From Acytostelium subglobosum LB1 (lineage: Eukaryota > Evosea > Eumycetozoa > Acytosteliales > Acytosteliaceae), in contig NW_012236502.1 in the NCBI RefSeq assembly GCF_000787575.1, positions 124,001-188,000 of the forward strand: DNA of 64,000 bases. Direction: 5' to 3'. The position numbers and the translations under genes are program-made. Shown in pieces: positions 53,152 to 64,000 of the stretch. A model generated the notes under the pieces. The model did no database searches and was not told where the DNA came from. It was given only the letters and a program-made list of their open reading frames with translations. The first letter of the stretch is position 1; each line of letters opens with the position of its first letter.

Positions 53152-56100
53152 TTATTTATCCTTCCTTTTGGAGATTTGTTGACGGTGATAGATGAACATT
53201 ATGATGGCTAGGATGAAGACGAGGACACTGATTATAATACCTCGAGTATTGGGACTGGTGATGTTGGTATAAGAGATGATGAATAACATTGTGATGGTAA
53301 GGTTTGACATATTCTCCAATTCGTTCAAAGTCTTAATCCTGTATGGCCTAATAAAGTATTGAACACTTGTGATGAGCACCATTATTGAAGGTAGTACACC
53401 TGACATCAGTTCAGGTTGGTACAACAACAATAATGTAGTGATACCATATGATGCCATCCTGTACATTGCAAACACTGCCCACCATCTATGTTTGGACTTG
53501 TAATGCTCAGACATGTGTCGATGCATAACAGAACCAGGTGCATACTGTGTGTAGATGTAGTACAGTGGCAACAACACCAACATGATGCCAAGTAATCCAA
53601 TTGATATAACCCGCAATGTGGTGGTGAATGCGTTACACTGTACATCCATGTCCATGTAGAGGTATGTGGAAGTTTGATTGCCAACGTTACGGCATGGTAA
53701 TGCCAGAGAGAAGAAGTTGAATACCAGTGCACCATAGAACATCATGAGCAAGTGCCAGAACAAAGACCATCTTGAGATATCCGATGTGTTCATGGTCTCT
53801 TGTATGTTGATCAATCTCCTGCGTTGGAAGAAGGTTATCCTTCCAGTTGCCAGAGTACCAGTGACAATGATCACTATGATCATTAGAGTGGACAGCAATA
53901 CCTTGGCAATGTATCCAAGTTCGGGCAGTGGACACACCTTGGGAATGAAGTCAATCGATATCCTAAACAATGGCACAATGTATAGGTTGAGTTGAGGGAA
54001 TAGCAGGATTGCAATACTCTGGAAGTAGTTGAATAATATTCCAACAATTGAAGCGTGATGTCCAGGAGTAATTGAGAGTCCAACGATCACTAGCATAATA
54101 AATATGATATAGGAGAGTGTGATAAAGATACTGTTGGAGCCTGTAAGTGATTGAAAGGATGAGTTAATATTTACAGTCACATGATCAGATAATAGGTGTC
54201 ACGTGATCAGATTATCGGTGTCACGTGATTCAGATAATTAATATTCTTGTGTACTTACTGCAGCAATACAGTCCAGACTTGTTGATACCTGGTGACTTTA
54301 TACATTGTCCACAGAGGACTCCAGTGTGGCCGGACAGGCATCTGTTCGACCCAAGACACTGGTTCGGTTGGCATTGATAGATGTACTCAATGTCATAGTT
54401 ATACATCCAAAAGTCAGGTGTTGTGCTGACCCTGTCTTGATAGCATTGTGTCAGATGTTTGAGTTCACTCTGACATGACTGGCATCGACCAAGTGAGCGT
54501 GAGTAGACATCGAGATTGGACGGACAGAATTGGCAGAGTGACGAGTTGATGCCTTGGAACTGGAATGGACTGCAGCTGGGGATGGTGATTTGGAATGAGA
54601 GTGGTAGCAGTGAGGAGTCCTCTTGGGACAGGTTGATCTGGAACACGCTTCCATTAGGCTTGCCGACGAGCTCAGTAAGGTACACGATACCTTGGCCACC
54701 CATCAAAGTGACTGTAAATGAATAGCTAGAATTTGACAGAGTTGGAGTCATTGGCACGATGCTGATCTTGATCTCGCCAACCTCGTTCGAGACAGTGTTG
54801 TTATACCCGTCGAGCACTGTGATGCCAATCTCCATGGCTACGTCATTGCGGAGGTTCTCTGTCAGGTTGGTGATGTTGAATGTGCTCTTGACCGATGCAT
54901 AGTTTGGTCCGTAGAACTCGGCCACATTGCCAGTAAGGACGTTGGTCGCATCGAGCAGGAAGGGGTCGCCATTTGCCACGTAGAATACACCGCCACTTGC
55001 CTTTGCCTCGTTGTCAACAAAGGAGTTGTAACTGAACTCGCAAGGATAGTACATGTTCTCCAGGTAGAAGGCGCCACCAAACATTCCTGTATTGTCCGAT
55101 ATGTTTGAGTAAGAGATCGAGCAGGGCCCATTCATGCCAATGATACTCAGTGGTGAGTTGCTGGCAAAGTTGGTGATGATATCGGTGTCATTGATCTGGA
55201 CACGTTGGATGTTTAGCAGAGCGACCGCAGTATCTGCGGTTGTGCCCTTGATGGTCGATCCTGTCAGGGTGAAGTTGCCCATGGTCATTGAAAAGATGAT
55301 GCCTTCGTTGAGGGTGAATGTGCTCTGTGACACATGGATATCTGTGTTGTAGGATGTGACGGCTGAATAGAATTTGCTGGCTTGGACTGTCTCGTGATTC
55401 ATGAATAATGTCGATGTCTCGGCTTCAACATATGATCCATCGGCATTGGCGTCGATTTGCGAGACCCAGTTACCCGAGAGTGACACATTTGAGCGATCGG
55501 CATTCATCACAAGATCAACCTGCATGTCGTGGAACTTGTTGCCAGTGATGATCACACTTGGACATTCGAGAAAGCTGATTGTCGACCCTAAGTACGATCC
55601 TGAGACATTGCTGCCAATCAATGTTACGTTGGACCATTTGGCCGAGAGCAACTTGTTGGAGCTTAGTAATATCTTGAGGCCAAAGATGTTGAGTTGACAC
55701 GTCTCCATGTACATAATGAGCATGGATGATAGGCCAGTGGCTGTGAAGTTTCGAAGGTTGATTGTGCTCAGTTCGGCCGATATCATTCCCTCGATACTCG
55801 AGTTGAATGCCGTCTGTGTGGTCATTTGGATCTTAGAGTTTGTGATGTCGATGGTCGACTGCATACCGAATATCATGCGGCGGTAGTAGTTGCCGCCATT
55901 GATTGACGAATTCATCATAGTGAAGTCGCTCTGCGACATGGTCATCAGTCCCGCGCCAGACGTGCACGCAGTAATCGAGATGAGCTCAAATCGCACAGAC
56001 GAGTAAGTGAGCACAAAGATTGGCTGTGCCAAGATCTGATTGATTCGGGACATGGTGCAGTTCTTGAATGTGACGATCGAGCTGAACAGGACCATGGCCT

Positions 56101-57798
56101 GCCTCGCCGATATGTTGTCCAGCTTGACGTTGTCCAGTGTGATGTTGGAGTTGTAGGCGCAGAGTGGGTCGGAGGAGTAGGCGAAGCTAGTGTCGACGAT
56201 CGTGGCATTGCTCGTCATCACTCGCAGCAGGTAGTCGTTGTTGGTGAGTTCGGAGAGATGGCAGTCGCGTATGTATAGTTGCGAGCCCGTGACGGTGATG
56301 CCAAAGTATGTGCTGACAATCTGGTCGAATGTGACGGTCTCCATGTTGAGCCAGCAGTATGAGCACACGATCGATGACAGTCCCATCAACTGTGTTCGTA
56401 CGATCGACAGTGTGATATGAAGTACCTGGTCGGTCTGCGACAAGAGTTGCTGGCTTGCCGAGTAGGCTGTGTTGAGGAAGTATCCTTTGGCGATTTTGAT
56501 GCTGCAGCTGGCTTCGCCGCCAACTCGGAACAACGTGGGCGAGTTGGTCTGCAGCACAAAGTTTTTCAAGTCGATTGATGAGTCACCCATGTCTGCGAAC
56601 GATGATGATTGGATGTCGCTAAAGTGGACATTGTTCATAGTCACTGTGCTGTTGGTCAGCAAGTAGGCCGAGGAGTATTGACACGTTCCATAGGTGACGT
56701 TGTTCATCGTGATGGAGGCCTGGTCGGCGCGCATTGAGAACTGGCCCGACGTGGAGAACACCGAGTTGGTCAGGTTCAAGGTGGTGCCCTGGGTCAGAGT
56801 CATGTCCGTGTCCACGTTGACGACCGTCGTGAAATTGCATCGATCCACGGTGATGTTGGACGAGATGAGGCTGCATTCCGAAGACATAAATATGCTCTGG
56901 CTGAAGTATACCTGTGCCTCCACGATGCTGAATAACATGCTGTCATGGTAGGACGAGGTGACTGTGAGCGAGCCATTGCTCACGACCATGTAGGCATCGA
57001 TCATTCTGGACTGATCGACCAGGACCCGAGTGAAGAATGTGTATATCGAAGGTTCAGCAATTGTGCAATTGCTCATCGTCATCAGTGGGCCGTAGAAGTG
57101 CTCGCTGTATTGGTCGATCATCACATTGCTCATCGACAGGATGGATGTGGTGTAGTAGGAGTCGGGGCCATCAACATGTGTCATGAAGCCAATGTACACA
57201 TCACGTATGGTCAGGGCATTGTTGCCCTGTCCGCTAAGTTTGAAATGGCCGATTTGGACCAGCGAGCAGTTGACAGATGATCCTGGCGGGTCAATGTTGG
57301 TGGGCCATTGTGACAGGGTCAACGAATCATTCTGCCGCAGATTATAAGTTGGTGTGAATCTGTCGATGTATTGTCCAAAGTCCAGTAGTATTGACCAATC
57401 AGTTGATTCAGTCTCCAATATACTATTGTTGACCAATGTCATTGCATAACCGAATGTCTCATAAGGATTACCCAATGTTCCATTTCCAGTTGAATCATTA
57501 CCATTTGGTGATATATATATATTTACAATCCTTCTAACTTCATTTATATCTCTGTTTATATTTGATTGTGACTCAACCTTGTGAACTGATCATGTGATTG
57601 ATCGAAGTGGAATGTGTGAGAGTGAGTGTGTGTGAGTGTGTAAGTATATGATTGATGATCAAACAGAGATATAAGTAAGGTGTAGTAATAATTACAATTG
57701 TAATAAGTTGTATCCAATGTTGGATTTGGATATGAATATGAAGTGATTGACCATGACAGTAGTATTAGAAATATGAAGAATGTTATTGAACTACTCAT
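53152..57798 (-). CDS. Giant surface protein: signal peptide, right-handed beta-helix-like ectodomain, Cys-rich region, multi-pass C-terminus
   Basis: Three exons, 57798-57696, 57585-54259 and 54140-53152, join to 1472 residues. The signal peptide (SSSITFFIFLILLSWSITSYS) is on exon 1. Residues about 55-1000 show short repeated patterns of alternating hydrophobic, Ser/Thr/Asn-rich strands (YISPNGNDSTGNGTLGNPYETFGYAM at the start), as in parallel beta-helix surface proteins. A Cys-rich part follows, with SLCQFCPSN, CQSCQ, CQPNQCLGSNRCLSGHTGVLCGQC. Exon 3 codes for seven or more membrane spans (for example IFITLSYIIFIMLVIVGLS, LLSTLMIIVIIVTGTLA, IISVLVFILAIIMFIY). This layout is seen in several dictyostelid adhesion- or receptor-like proteins of unknown role. 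Intron 2 holds three TCACRTGA motifs in a 22-bp periodic array. Confidence 0.75.
54141..54258 (-). repeat. Intron with a 22-bp periodic TCACGTGA array
   Basis: In this 118-nt intron GTCACATGATCAGATAAT, GTCACGTGATCAGATTAT and GTCACGTGATTCAGATAAT follow at about 22-bp spacing. They form a short tandem array whose unit contains the E-box palindrome plus CAGAT(T/A)AT. It is the most regular of the three clusters in the window. Confidence 0.5.
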
Positions 57799-58171
57799 TT
57801 CTTTTTAAAAGATTAAACAGATATATATACATATAGATAAAGAGTAGGAGCAGTACTGTAAGTATTACACAATCGTATTAATGTGTTGAGAATAACAAAC
57901 ATCATCACGACAAGAATCAATCACCAATCATTCCTAAAACATAAAGTCTAAGATGAAAAGTCGCCCAATCATAAAAAAAATATCTGGATTTTGGGCATCT
58001 CATCTTTATTAATTTGGAAGTTCCTTATTCATTCTAGTCTCGAGATAGTCAAGATTAATAAAAAAAATTAATAAGATTAATAAGATTAGATGGATTTGGA
58101 AATATATATATTTATATTGATTATATTTCAACTGGCATTATATATTTGTCTGATTAAATAAGAAAGAAATA
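57799..58171. other. AT-rich divergent region, no gene seen
   Basis: This lies between the divergent giant surface protein and small membrane protein genes. It is about 75-80 % AT by eye, with TTAATAAGATTAATAAG repeats near 58045-58090 and A-runs near 57975 and 58060. It probably holds both promoters. Confidence 0.5.
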
Positions 58172-58671
58172 ATGATAGGAGTTATACTTACACTAATTAC
58201 ATGTATTCCTGTATTAATTATTTATTCTATGTTTATTACAACTCTAATAATTGTTGTATCTTTTACAACTGTTACTTTATACAAGGTATGATATATTTGA
58301 ATTATCTAATAATAATATAATAAATGATTGATTAAAAAATATTAACTTCCATGTTAACAAAACTTTAGAAAACATTATTCTTTGATTATTTATATTTATT
58401 TACTTTGATGATATGTAGAGGTATATATTCAATAATACCTGAATTCATTATAAATATATTTATTTATTTATTTCCGAAAAAGAATGATTTACAAACCCTA
58501 TATATTCAACAAGAACAAAGGGAATTACCTCAAGAAGATCCAGATAATGATTTAAAGTTGATAAAAAAATTTAAACATTCAAAATATAGATTGAAGATTC
58601 GCAAACCATTTAGAAGACAATATACAAGATCATCATCAATCAAATCTTCAAAGTTTGTTACAAGTCAATAA
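58172..58671 (+). CDS. Small AT-rich gene for a short membrane protein (138 residues)
   Basis: Exon 1 (58172-58285) and exon 2 (58369-58671) join in frame around an 83-nt GTATGA...TTTAG intron. The first 38 codons are strongly hydrophobic (IGVILTLITCIPVLIIYSMFITTLIIVVSFTTVTLYK), a signal peptide or first membrane span. Exon 2 starts with a further hydrophobic stretch (TLFFDYLYLFTLMICRG to FIINIFIYLF). The rest is charged (KKNDLQTLYIQQEQRELPQEDPDNDLKLIKKF) and ends in a basic, Ser-rich tail (IRKPFRRQYTRSSSIKSSKFVTSQ). The DNA is very AT-rich compared with the neighbours. I do not recognise the family. The clean splice and coding-like charged tail support a real gene. Confidence 0.55.
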
Positions 58672-58729
58672 ATTTGATCAAACATTTATTAGAATGAATG
58701 ATAGAGAATTCTTGATCGATCAGGGATAT

Positions 58730-59048
58730 TTAGTGACATCTTCCACCTCCGAGGAGTCCTCCAACTAATCCGAGGACGCCTCCAAGGAGTCCTCCAAGAT
58801 TAAGGTGAAGGTCAAGATCAATGTCAAGGTCAAGGCCAAGTCCAATGCCACCACATCCACCACAGGCCACTCCATTAGATCCTTGTTTGGAACCTCCAAT
58901 ACCAGAGGATACTGAGGTCTTGGACATTGATCCAACTGCTGGCTTAACAGTGCCCATTGATGTCATAGCGCCTTCATAAAAAAATATTAATAAATGGTAC
59001 AAGTTTAAATTGATTGATGAAGTTATATTACATACCTAAGATAGTCAT
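58730..59048 (-). CDS. hssA/hssB-family small Gly-rich protein (copy 2)
   Basis: Exon 1 is 13 nt (59048-59036, MTIL plus one base); the intron is GTATG...GAAG; exon 2 runs 58971-58730, for 84 residues in all. It shares with copy 1 at 8882 the intron position, the start M-T-[LI]-L, the core SNGVACGGCGG, the Leu/Asp alternation (LGLDLDIDLDLHLNLGG) and the Gly/Leu C-terminus (LGGVLGLVGGLLGG). This copy ends GGRCH rather than ICL. The promoter contains a TATA element (59148-59157) directly next to a perfect 19-bp palindrome. Such genes are typically developmentally regulated; the biochemical role is unknown. Confidence 0.9.
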
Positions 59049-59533
59049 TTTAATTATTTATCTAAAGTAGTGTATAAGAGATTGTTAGTTTAAGTTATTT
59101 GATAGTTTGATTGTTTGATTGATTGAGTGATCCAGGTTACCTGGATCTATTTATATCTTTTGTTTTTTGATCAATCTAAATTGATTATGTTAATAATACT
59201 ATTAATATTACCTTTTTAATAATGGAAAGACATTATTAATTATATGTTAAGTTCATAGTTTTGCGCGCCAATCAATATTGATGGTAGTGATGATATCATC
59301 AAAGGGGTGGTAATGTGATTGATTGATTGGAGTCAAGTGGGTGAGTGAGTGACCCCCACCATCAATCAATGAACAAGGCCTAGTTGTTATCCAAATCTGG
59401 AAAAAACATAAGGTAGAGTGAAGGGACATATTGTCAATGTAGTCATGTGATCTTGATGATGGGCAAGGCATTCAAATAAGGTATGATGATCCATTTGATT
59501 GATTGAATGAATGAATGATGATAAGTGATTGTT
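59049..59533. other. Intergenic region between hssA-like gene 2 and the GH31 gene
   Basis: The left 250 bases are the hssA-like promoter: AT-rich leader, TATA-like TTATATC on the top strand (59151-59157), palindrome at 59129-59147, and an E2F-like TTTTGCGCGCCAAT at 59259-59272. The right part is the 3' flank of the GH31 gene with TGAT/ATGA repeats. No gene recognised; a 72-codon frame (59253-59471) looks like noise. Confidence 0.5.
59129..59147 (-). promoter_or_regulatory. Perfect 19-bp palindrome next to the hssA-like gene 2 TATA box
   Basis: GATCCAGGTTACCTGGATC has 9-bp arms around a single central base. It directly abuts the TATA-like element that begins at 59148, about 80-100 bp upstream of the ATG at 59048. 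The position just beside the core promoter suggests a binding site for a dimeric regulator. Confidence 0.55.
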
Positions 59534-62282
59534 TTAATTCCACTCAAGAGTGAATGATTGTAATAGACTGATGGCTAGATTGCTGATTGATAGGGTATGG
59601 GTGGTGGAGTTGTAGTTGAATGGTGTAGATTCACCGCCCAATGTAACACTTTGAACAGGTTGTTGAACGCCCAGAATGTTGAACGAGCCCAATGTGCTCA
59701 CTGTATGATTGGTGTAGCCTGCGACCAAACAGTCAGACACCAACGTGTTGCCGCCAGTAACATTGAATTGAATCAAGCTGTATACGCCAGACTCATAGGC
59801 ATCGACCGTCTGTCCATCATCAATGTACAACAGACCTTTGGCAGTGCCCTGTGATGACAGCGCGACGACCAGCGAGTATGGAAGGGCCCTGGCAAAGGTC
59901 AGGGTGATGGGGGTCACTGGGTCGGTGTACTGTGAGGTTGGCTGGGTGGGCATGACGATGCCTCCCCTGATGTGCACGTTGATCTTGTCGAGTGGCGCGT
60001 CCAATGTCTGGTACGTGCCCGTGGATGACGCAGGCACCTGCACGCCAGTGAAGTAGTCGTACCACACATCGGTGGGGAAGTACGCGTTGACAGTGTCGGC
60101 GCCTTCGGCCAACACGGGCGACACGAGCAGGTGGCCGCCCACCAAGAACTGAGTATCCAGTGCGTATGTGTTGGGGTCGGTCGGGTATTCAAAGAACAGT
60201 GGACGCACGACCATCATGTCGCCATTGGCATGCGCGCTGTAGAACAGCGTGTAGTAGTGTGGCAGCAGAGTGTACTTGAGATTGATGGCGGCGGTGACAA
60301 TGTCGATCACCTGCTGGCCAAAGACGTATGGCTCCTGTGGCTGACTGTTGATCGAGTTGTGATTGCGCGAGAATGGGTAGAAGCATCCCAGCTGAGTCCA
60401 TCGGGCGCAGAGCTCGGCGGTGGTGTTGCCGTTGAAGCCGCAAATATCCGCGCCAATCATTGAGATGCCAAACATGTTCATGGTGAGGATGCCCGGGATC
60501 GAGTAGTACATGTCCTCGTACGTGCTGTCGTTATCGCCCAGCCAGTGACCCTGGTGCTTGCCGCTGCCGGGGAAGGTCGAGCGGCCAATGACCAACGTGC
60601 GCTTGCCAATCAGCTGTTGGGCGGCGAATGATGTCGCCACGCCCTCCATGTATCCAAACAGGTTGTGGCTATTGTAGAATGATATGTTGCCGTACTGCAT
60701 CGAGGTCATGTTCAATGTCTTGTCGCTGAGTGGCACGCCGCCTGGGATGTATGGTGGCGTGTTGGGGTTGAATGAGTTTGGCGCGGATGGCGACGCCTCG
60801 TGCGTGGCGCAGTCACCATTACAAAAGTTGGAGATCTCATTCATGTCGATCCAGACTCCATCAAACTTGATGCCAATCGCGCGGAACGCGGCAAACTGAT
60901 CGAGCCAGTATGTGGTGGCATTGGGATGGAACCAATCGGGGAAGTTGACGGGTCCTGGCCACACGCTGCCCACCACGGGGGTCACGCCGTCCGCTTCAGT
61001 GATGTAGGCGCGAACCGCCAACAAGTCGGTGTATGAGGGGTAGGGGATCGTGGTCTGGATCTTGACGCCAGGGTCGATGATCATCATGTAGTGCTGGTTG
61101 TTGTAGTGTAGGTACTCGATGAATGCGGTGAACTTGTCGGCAGGGAAGCGGCCCTGGTCCTGCGTGAAGATCTCGTATTGGTACATGTAGTCGATGTCGT
61201 TCCACATGGTCTCGAGGGGGATGCCATTCTTGAAGTAGCTGGTGACGACGTACTCGGTCTCGAGCAGCGTGTGGTAGCCCCAGCGGCACTGATGCCAGCC
61301 AAGCGACCAGTACGATGGCATGTAGGGGGTGCCGATCACCTGCGAGTATTGCTGGACGACGGCGGCGGGCGTGGGTCCGACAAAGATGAAGAAGTCCAGG
61401 ATGCCACCCACGACCTTGTATGTGAGCGATGTCTCGCTGAGCACAACGTCCATTGCATTGGAGTTGAGCAGGAACACTCCGTTGGCGCTGCCATCACTGT
61501 GCAATTGTAGGTAGAACGGATGTGAGCCATAAGTATTGATGTCCAACTCACTGGCTGTTCCTTGATCCTTTGCCCAAAGTGTGTATGTTCCATTGTTTGC
61601 CAATCTCAGTGGACGAGTCCTCTCGCCAAGTCCATACAAGTTAGGGTTGGACTCTGAGAATGATGTCGATATCTCAATGTAGTCATCCTCAAACTATATA
61701 TTATTGGAATGACTCCAGTGTGTGAGTGATTGATTGATTGATTGAGTGATTGGAATGATTCCAGTGGGGTACGTACGATCAGTCCATTGAACTGGCAGTT
61801 GGATGGTGAGGTAGTGTTGAAGATCACTTGATTGTTTGATGCGCGCAGTACTTCGAATCCAAAGGTTTGTTGATTGAACTGGACTGCGTAGTTGAGGTTG
61901 GAAGGTGCCTCTGTTGGCAAAGGTAGTTGATTGATGTTTGGAACTGATTGGTTGAATGAATGATGGTTAGTGAACATGTATGAGTCATGATGGGATGGTA
62001 AGACTCACCTTCCCAACGTTGGTTGTTTGAGTCATAGATGCGAACACGTAGGATATCCTGGGATTGGTAGTAGACATCGATGTTAAGCTGTTCAATGTCT
62101 GCACCATAAGGTCCTGGATTGAGTAGTTGTAGCTGTCCAGAGTATCCAACTTTAGTCTGTTCGATTGACACAACCTTATAGTTTGGACATGTTGTAGACT
62201 GAGCAGTCGCTGATGTTGCCAATGCAGTCACAAAGGTCACAAACAGAAGTGATTGAAGCATAGACTTCATCATTATCTTCAT
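59534..62282 (-). CDS. GH31 alpha-glucosidase, acid (lysosomal) type
   Basis: Three exons, 62282-62009, 61943-61777 and 61693-59534, join to 866 residues. GH31 acid alpha-glucosidases release glucose from glycogen and maltose in lysosomes. The start MKIMMKSMLQSLLFVTFVTALATSATA is a signal peptide; a shorter start at the next Met would serve too. Next come the N-terminal beta domain and LYGLGERTRPLRL. The catalytic barrel has WSLGWHQCRWGY, DIDYMYQYEIFT, the nucleophile motif GVWIDMNEISNF and the acid/base region GHWLGDNDSTYEDM. The C-terminal beta domains end HTLSISNLAISLLQSFTLEW. No trefoil domain is seen before the barrel, unlike human GAA. Intron 2 (61694-61776) carries the GGAATNATTCC palindrome. 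Confidence 0.95.
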
Positions 62283-62536
62283 TATATGTATGATTGAATA
62301 GTTTGATGATCATATGATTTGAAACGAATAGTTCTGGTCACTGGAGACCGGTACCCACACCACTCTCAATCACTTTCGTTAGATATTTCGGTGAGTCCTG
62401 ATTTGGTGATCAATCACCCCCACTCACAAACTCACAATTAAACAGATAAACAACCAACTTGGGATAGAGATAAATAAACTATATAATTATACATAAACAA
62501 ACATAGAGATTGTATATTATTACAACTTTATGATGT

Positions 62537-64000
62537 CTATGTCATTGTTTTATTCATACAGAATGCCGGTAGACTGGTCGCAATGATGTTGTTACATGAA
62601 CAGATGTCGTTGGACGCGCAGAGTCCAGCACGAGGCACACGCGCACACGTCCACAGCATGCCAAGCAGACCCATGGTAAGACTGCCGTAGATGAGCCAGC
62701 ACAGGAACCACTTGTGCGACTTCATCCACTTCCAGGTGGGCGCTATCGGCAGTTTGAAGAAGCGACACTCGACGTAGGTGCACGTGAGCTCCGAGATGAA
62801 GTCCAGGCCAATCGACAGCAGACTCTGGTAAAACAGCACCAGGGGGATGACATCGCCCGTGTCAAAGAAGTGGAACAGCATACGCCACTTTTGGAACAGG
62901 TAGATGAAGATGGGCGCAGTGATCAGGCCAGAGAACTCGAGCGCCACCTGGATGTTGAGGATGGCCGCACGCAACTGAAGACTCTGCTGGCTGTAGACTA
63001 TCTCCTTGGCGCGAGTGCGGCCGTAGAACAGGCTGAGCACCCACTCGTCACGCTTGAGTGCGACGGCACGCAGCAGGATCTCTTCGATGGCGGCCACGAT
63101 CATACCCACCTCTGTCAGGTACTTCTCGTCGCCCGAGAAAGTGTAGACAAAGATCTTGCCCAGTGTCTGATGATGGAAGAAGGTGTGCAGCACGATGTTT
63201 GTGTTGAGCATGATGTCGTCGGTGGAGATGTCACGCGTGAGGAACTGACGCGCCACCACAACGATGAATGTCCAGTAGACGGGATGCACGACGAGGCGCC
63301 AGCCAAGACGCAGCAGGTCGTTCTGGATCGAGAAGTACACGGGCAGCAGGAAGAACATGTACACGACCGTGAACACGGTCACGACAATGTCGGGCGCCGA
63401 GTAGTTGTAGGCTGTCTTGTAGGCCTTTTTGACTGAGACGTCGTTGGGCGCCGACTCGGCCTGCAGTGTCAGCGACATGTTGTAGGCGAAGAGGAACTCG
63501 ACTAGCACGTACATGATGACCACGCCCAGTGCATCGATGTAGTAGAACCAGTAGCTAATGCCCTTCAAGTACAACACCATGTAGAACAGCGTCAGGAAGA
63601 AGATAATGCCAATCGAGTAGTACAATATCTTTGAATCCCTAACGCGAACAAATCCATATGATACAAGTAGACCAAGTAATATATATATTGGTCCGAATAA
63701 TAACTATGATTGATTGATCGTTAGTTAGTAAGTGAGTGGAATCATTCCGTCAGTGAAGAGGGAGGAGTACTTACTACAGCGAATTGGAAGAAGACTGTGT
63801 AGGTGGTGGTGTTGAAGTAGACCTCGGAGTTGGCTGGTCCTGTCCATTGGGGAAGTGATAGTATATATATGGCCAATGAGACGAAACAGGCGACGATGAG
63901 TCCAAAGAGATAACGTTGTGCCATGAGACGGATGGTCTTCCAGCCCTTCCAGCCAACTTGATTTTTGGAATAGAGCTCTTCAAAAACTTTGTTATCTTCA
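62537..64000 (-). CDS. Multi-pass membrane protein, unrecognised (5' part beyond the window)
   Basis: Two exons are visible, 64000-63775 and 63703-62537, joined in frame by a 71-nt intron (GTAAGT donor). About 463 residues are in the window; the N-terminus lies outside. The visible part starts EDNKVFEELYSKNQVGWKGWKTIRL and then has at least eight hydrophobic spans, for example YLFGLIVACFVSLAIYIL, LLFGPIYILLGLLVSYGF, YYSIGIIFFLTLFYMVLYL, VVTVFTVVYMFFLLPVYF and LCWLIYGSLTMGLLGMLWTC. A large soluble segment of about 150 residues sits between spans (HHQTLGKIFVYTFSGDEKYLTEVGM to FEFSGL-type end). I do not recognise the family; a transporter or channel role is possible but unsupported. The intron carries GGAATCATTCC. 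Confidence 0.7.

Overview
The window looks like nuclear DNA of a dictyostelid social amoeba. The signs are two small Gly/Ser-rich hssA-type genes with the family's intron after the fifth codon, two FNIP-repeat proteins, poly-Q/poly-N tracts inside otherwise conserved proteins, short GT-AG introns (about 45-120 nt) and AT-rich intergenic DNA. Coding DNA is far less AT-rich than in Dictyostelium discoideum, so another dictyostelid lineage is more likely. No rRNA, tRNA, CRISPR array or intact transposon was recognised.

Layout. 1-7 kb: tail of one gene, XPG/Rad2 repair nuclease (-), RUN-domain protein (+), U1-type zinc finger protein resembling WBP4 (+). 7-9.2 kb: Q-rich protein and hssA-like gene 1. 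9.3-14.5 kb: mitochondrial GatA (-) and CDK5RAP1-type tRNA methylthiotransferase (+) from a shared promoter, then alpha-galactosidase (-). 15-23.6 kb: IPT/TIG-domain transcription factor, four-CBS protein, ubiquitin E1, CDC50. 23.6-25.3 kb: gene-poor, with palindromes and a long hairpin. 25.3-31 kb: OSBP, a TOM1-like seven-helix protein, a nucleotidyltransferase-fold protein. 31-33.2 kb: gene-poor, with an 18-bp direct repeat. 33-42 kb: a putative Ig-fold transcription factor, FNIP protein 1, a 91-residue split gene, mitochondrial RsmH/METTL15, a second TOM1-like protein. 41.5-48.3 kb: topoisomerase III (-), SPX-EXS protein (+), cytochrome b5 (-). 48.5-52.9 kb: FNIP protein 2 and two unrecognised proteins. 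53-64 kb: giant beta-helix membrane protein, small membrane protein, hssA-like gene 2, GH31 alpha-glucosidase, and a multi-pass membrane protein running off the right edge.

Themes. Three genes serve mitochondrial translation (GatA, CDK5RAP1, METTL15), and the 91-residue protein beside METTL15 may join them. Two serve DNA repair or recombination (XPG, TOP3). Several serve lysosome, lipid or membrane work (GH27, GH31, CDC50, OSBP, SPX-EXS, cytochrome b5). Three families occur twice: hssA, FNIP and TOM1-like.

The most unusual non-coding signals are introns carrying a GGAAT-N-ATTCC palindrome next to a TCACTCA-type stretch, clusters of TCACGTGA palindromes, a 51-nt three-way-junction fold between XPG and the RUN gene, several long inverted repeats, and a perfect 19-bp palindrome abutting the TATA box of hssA-like gene 2. 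All exon structures were read by hand from splice signals and reading-frame continuity.
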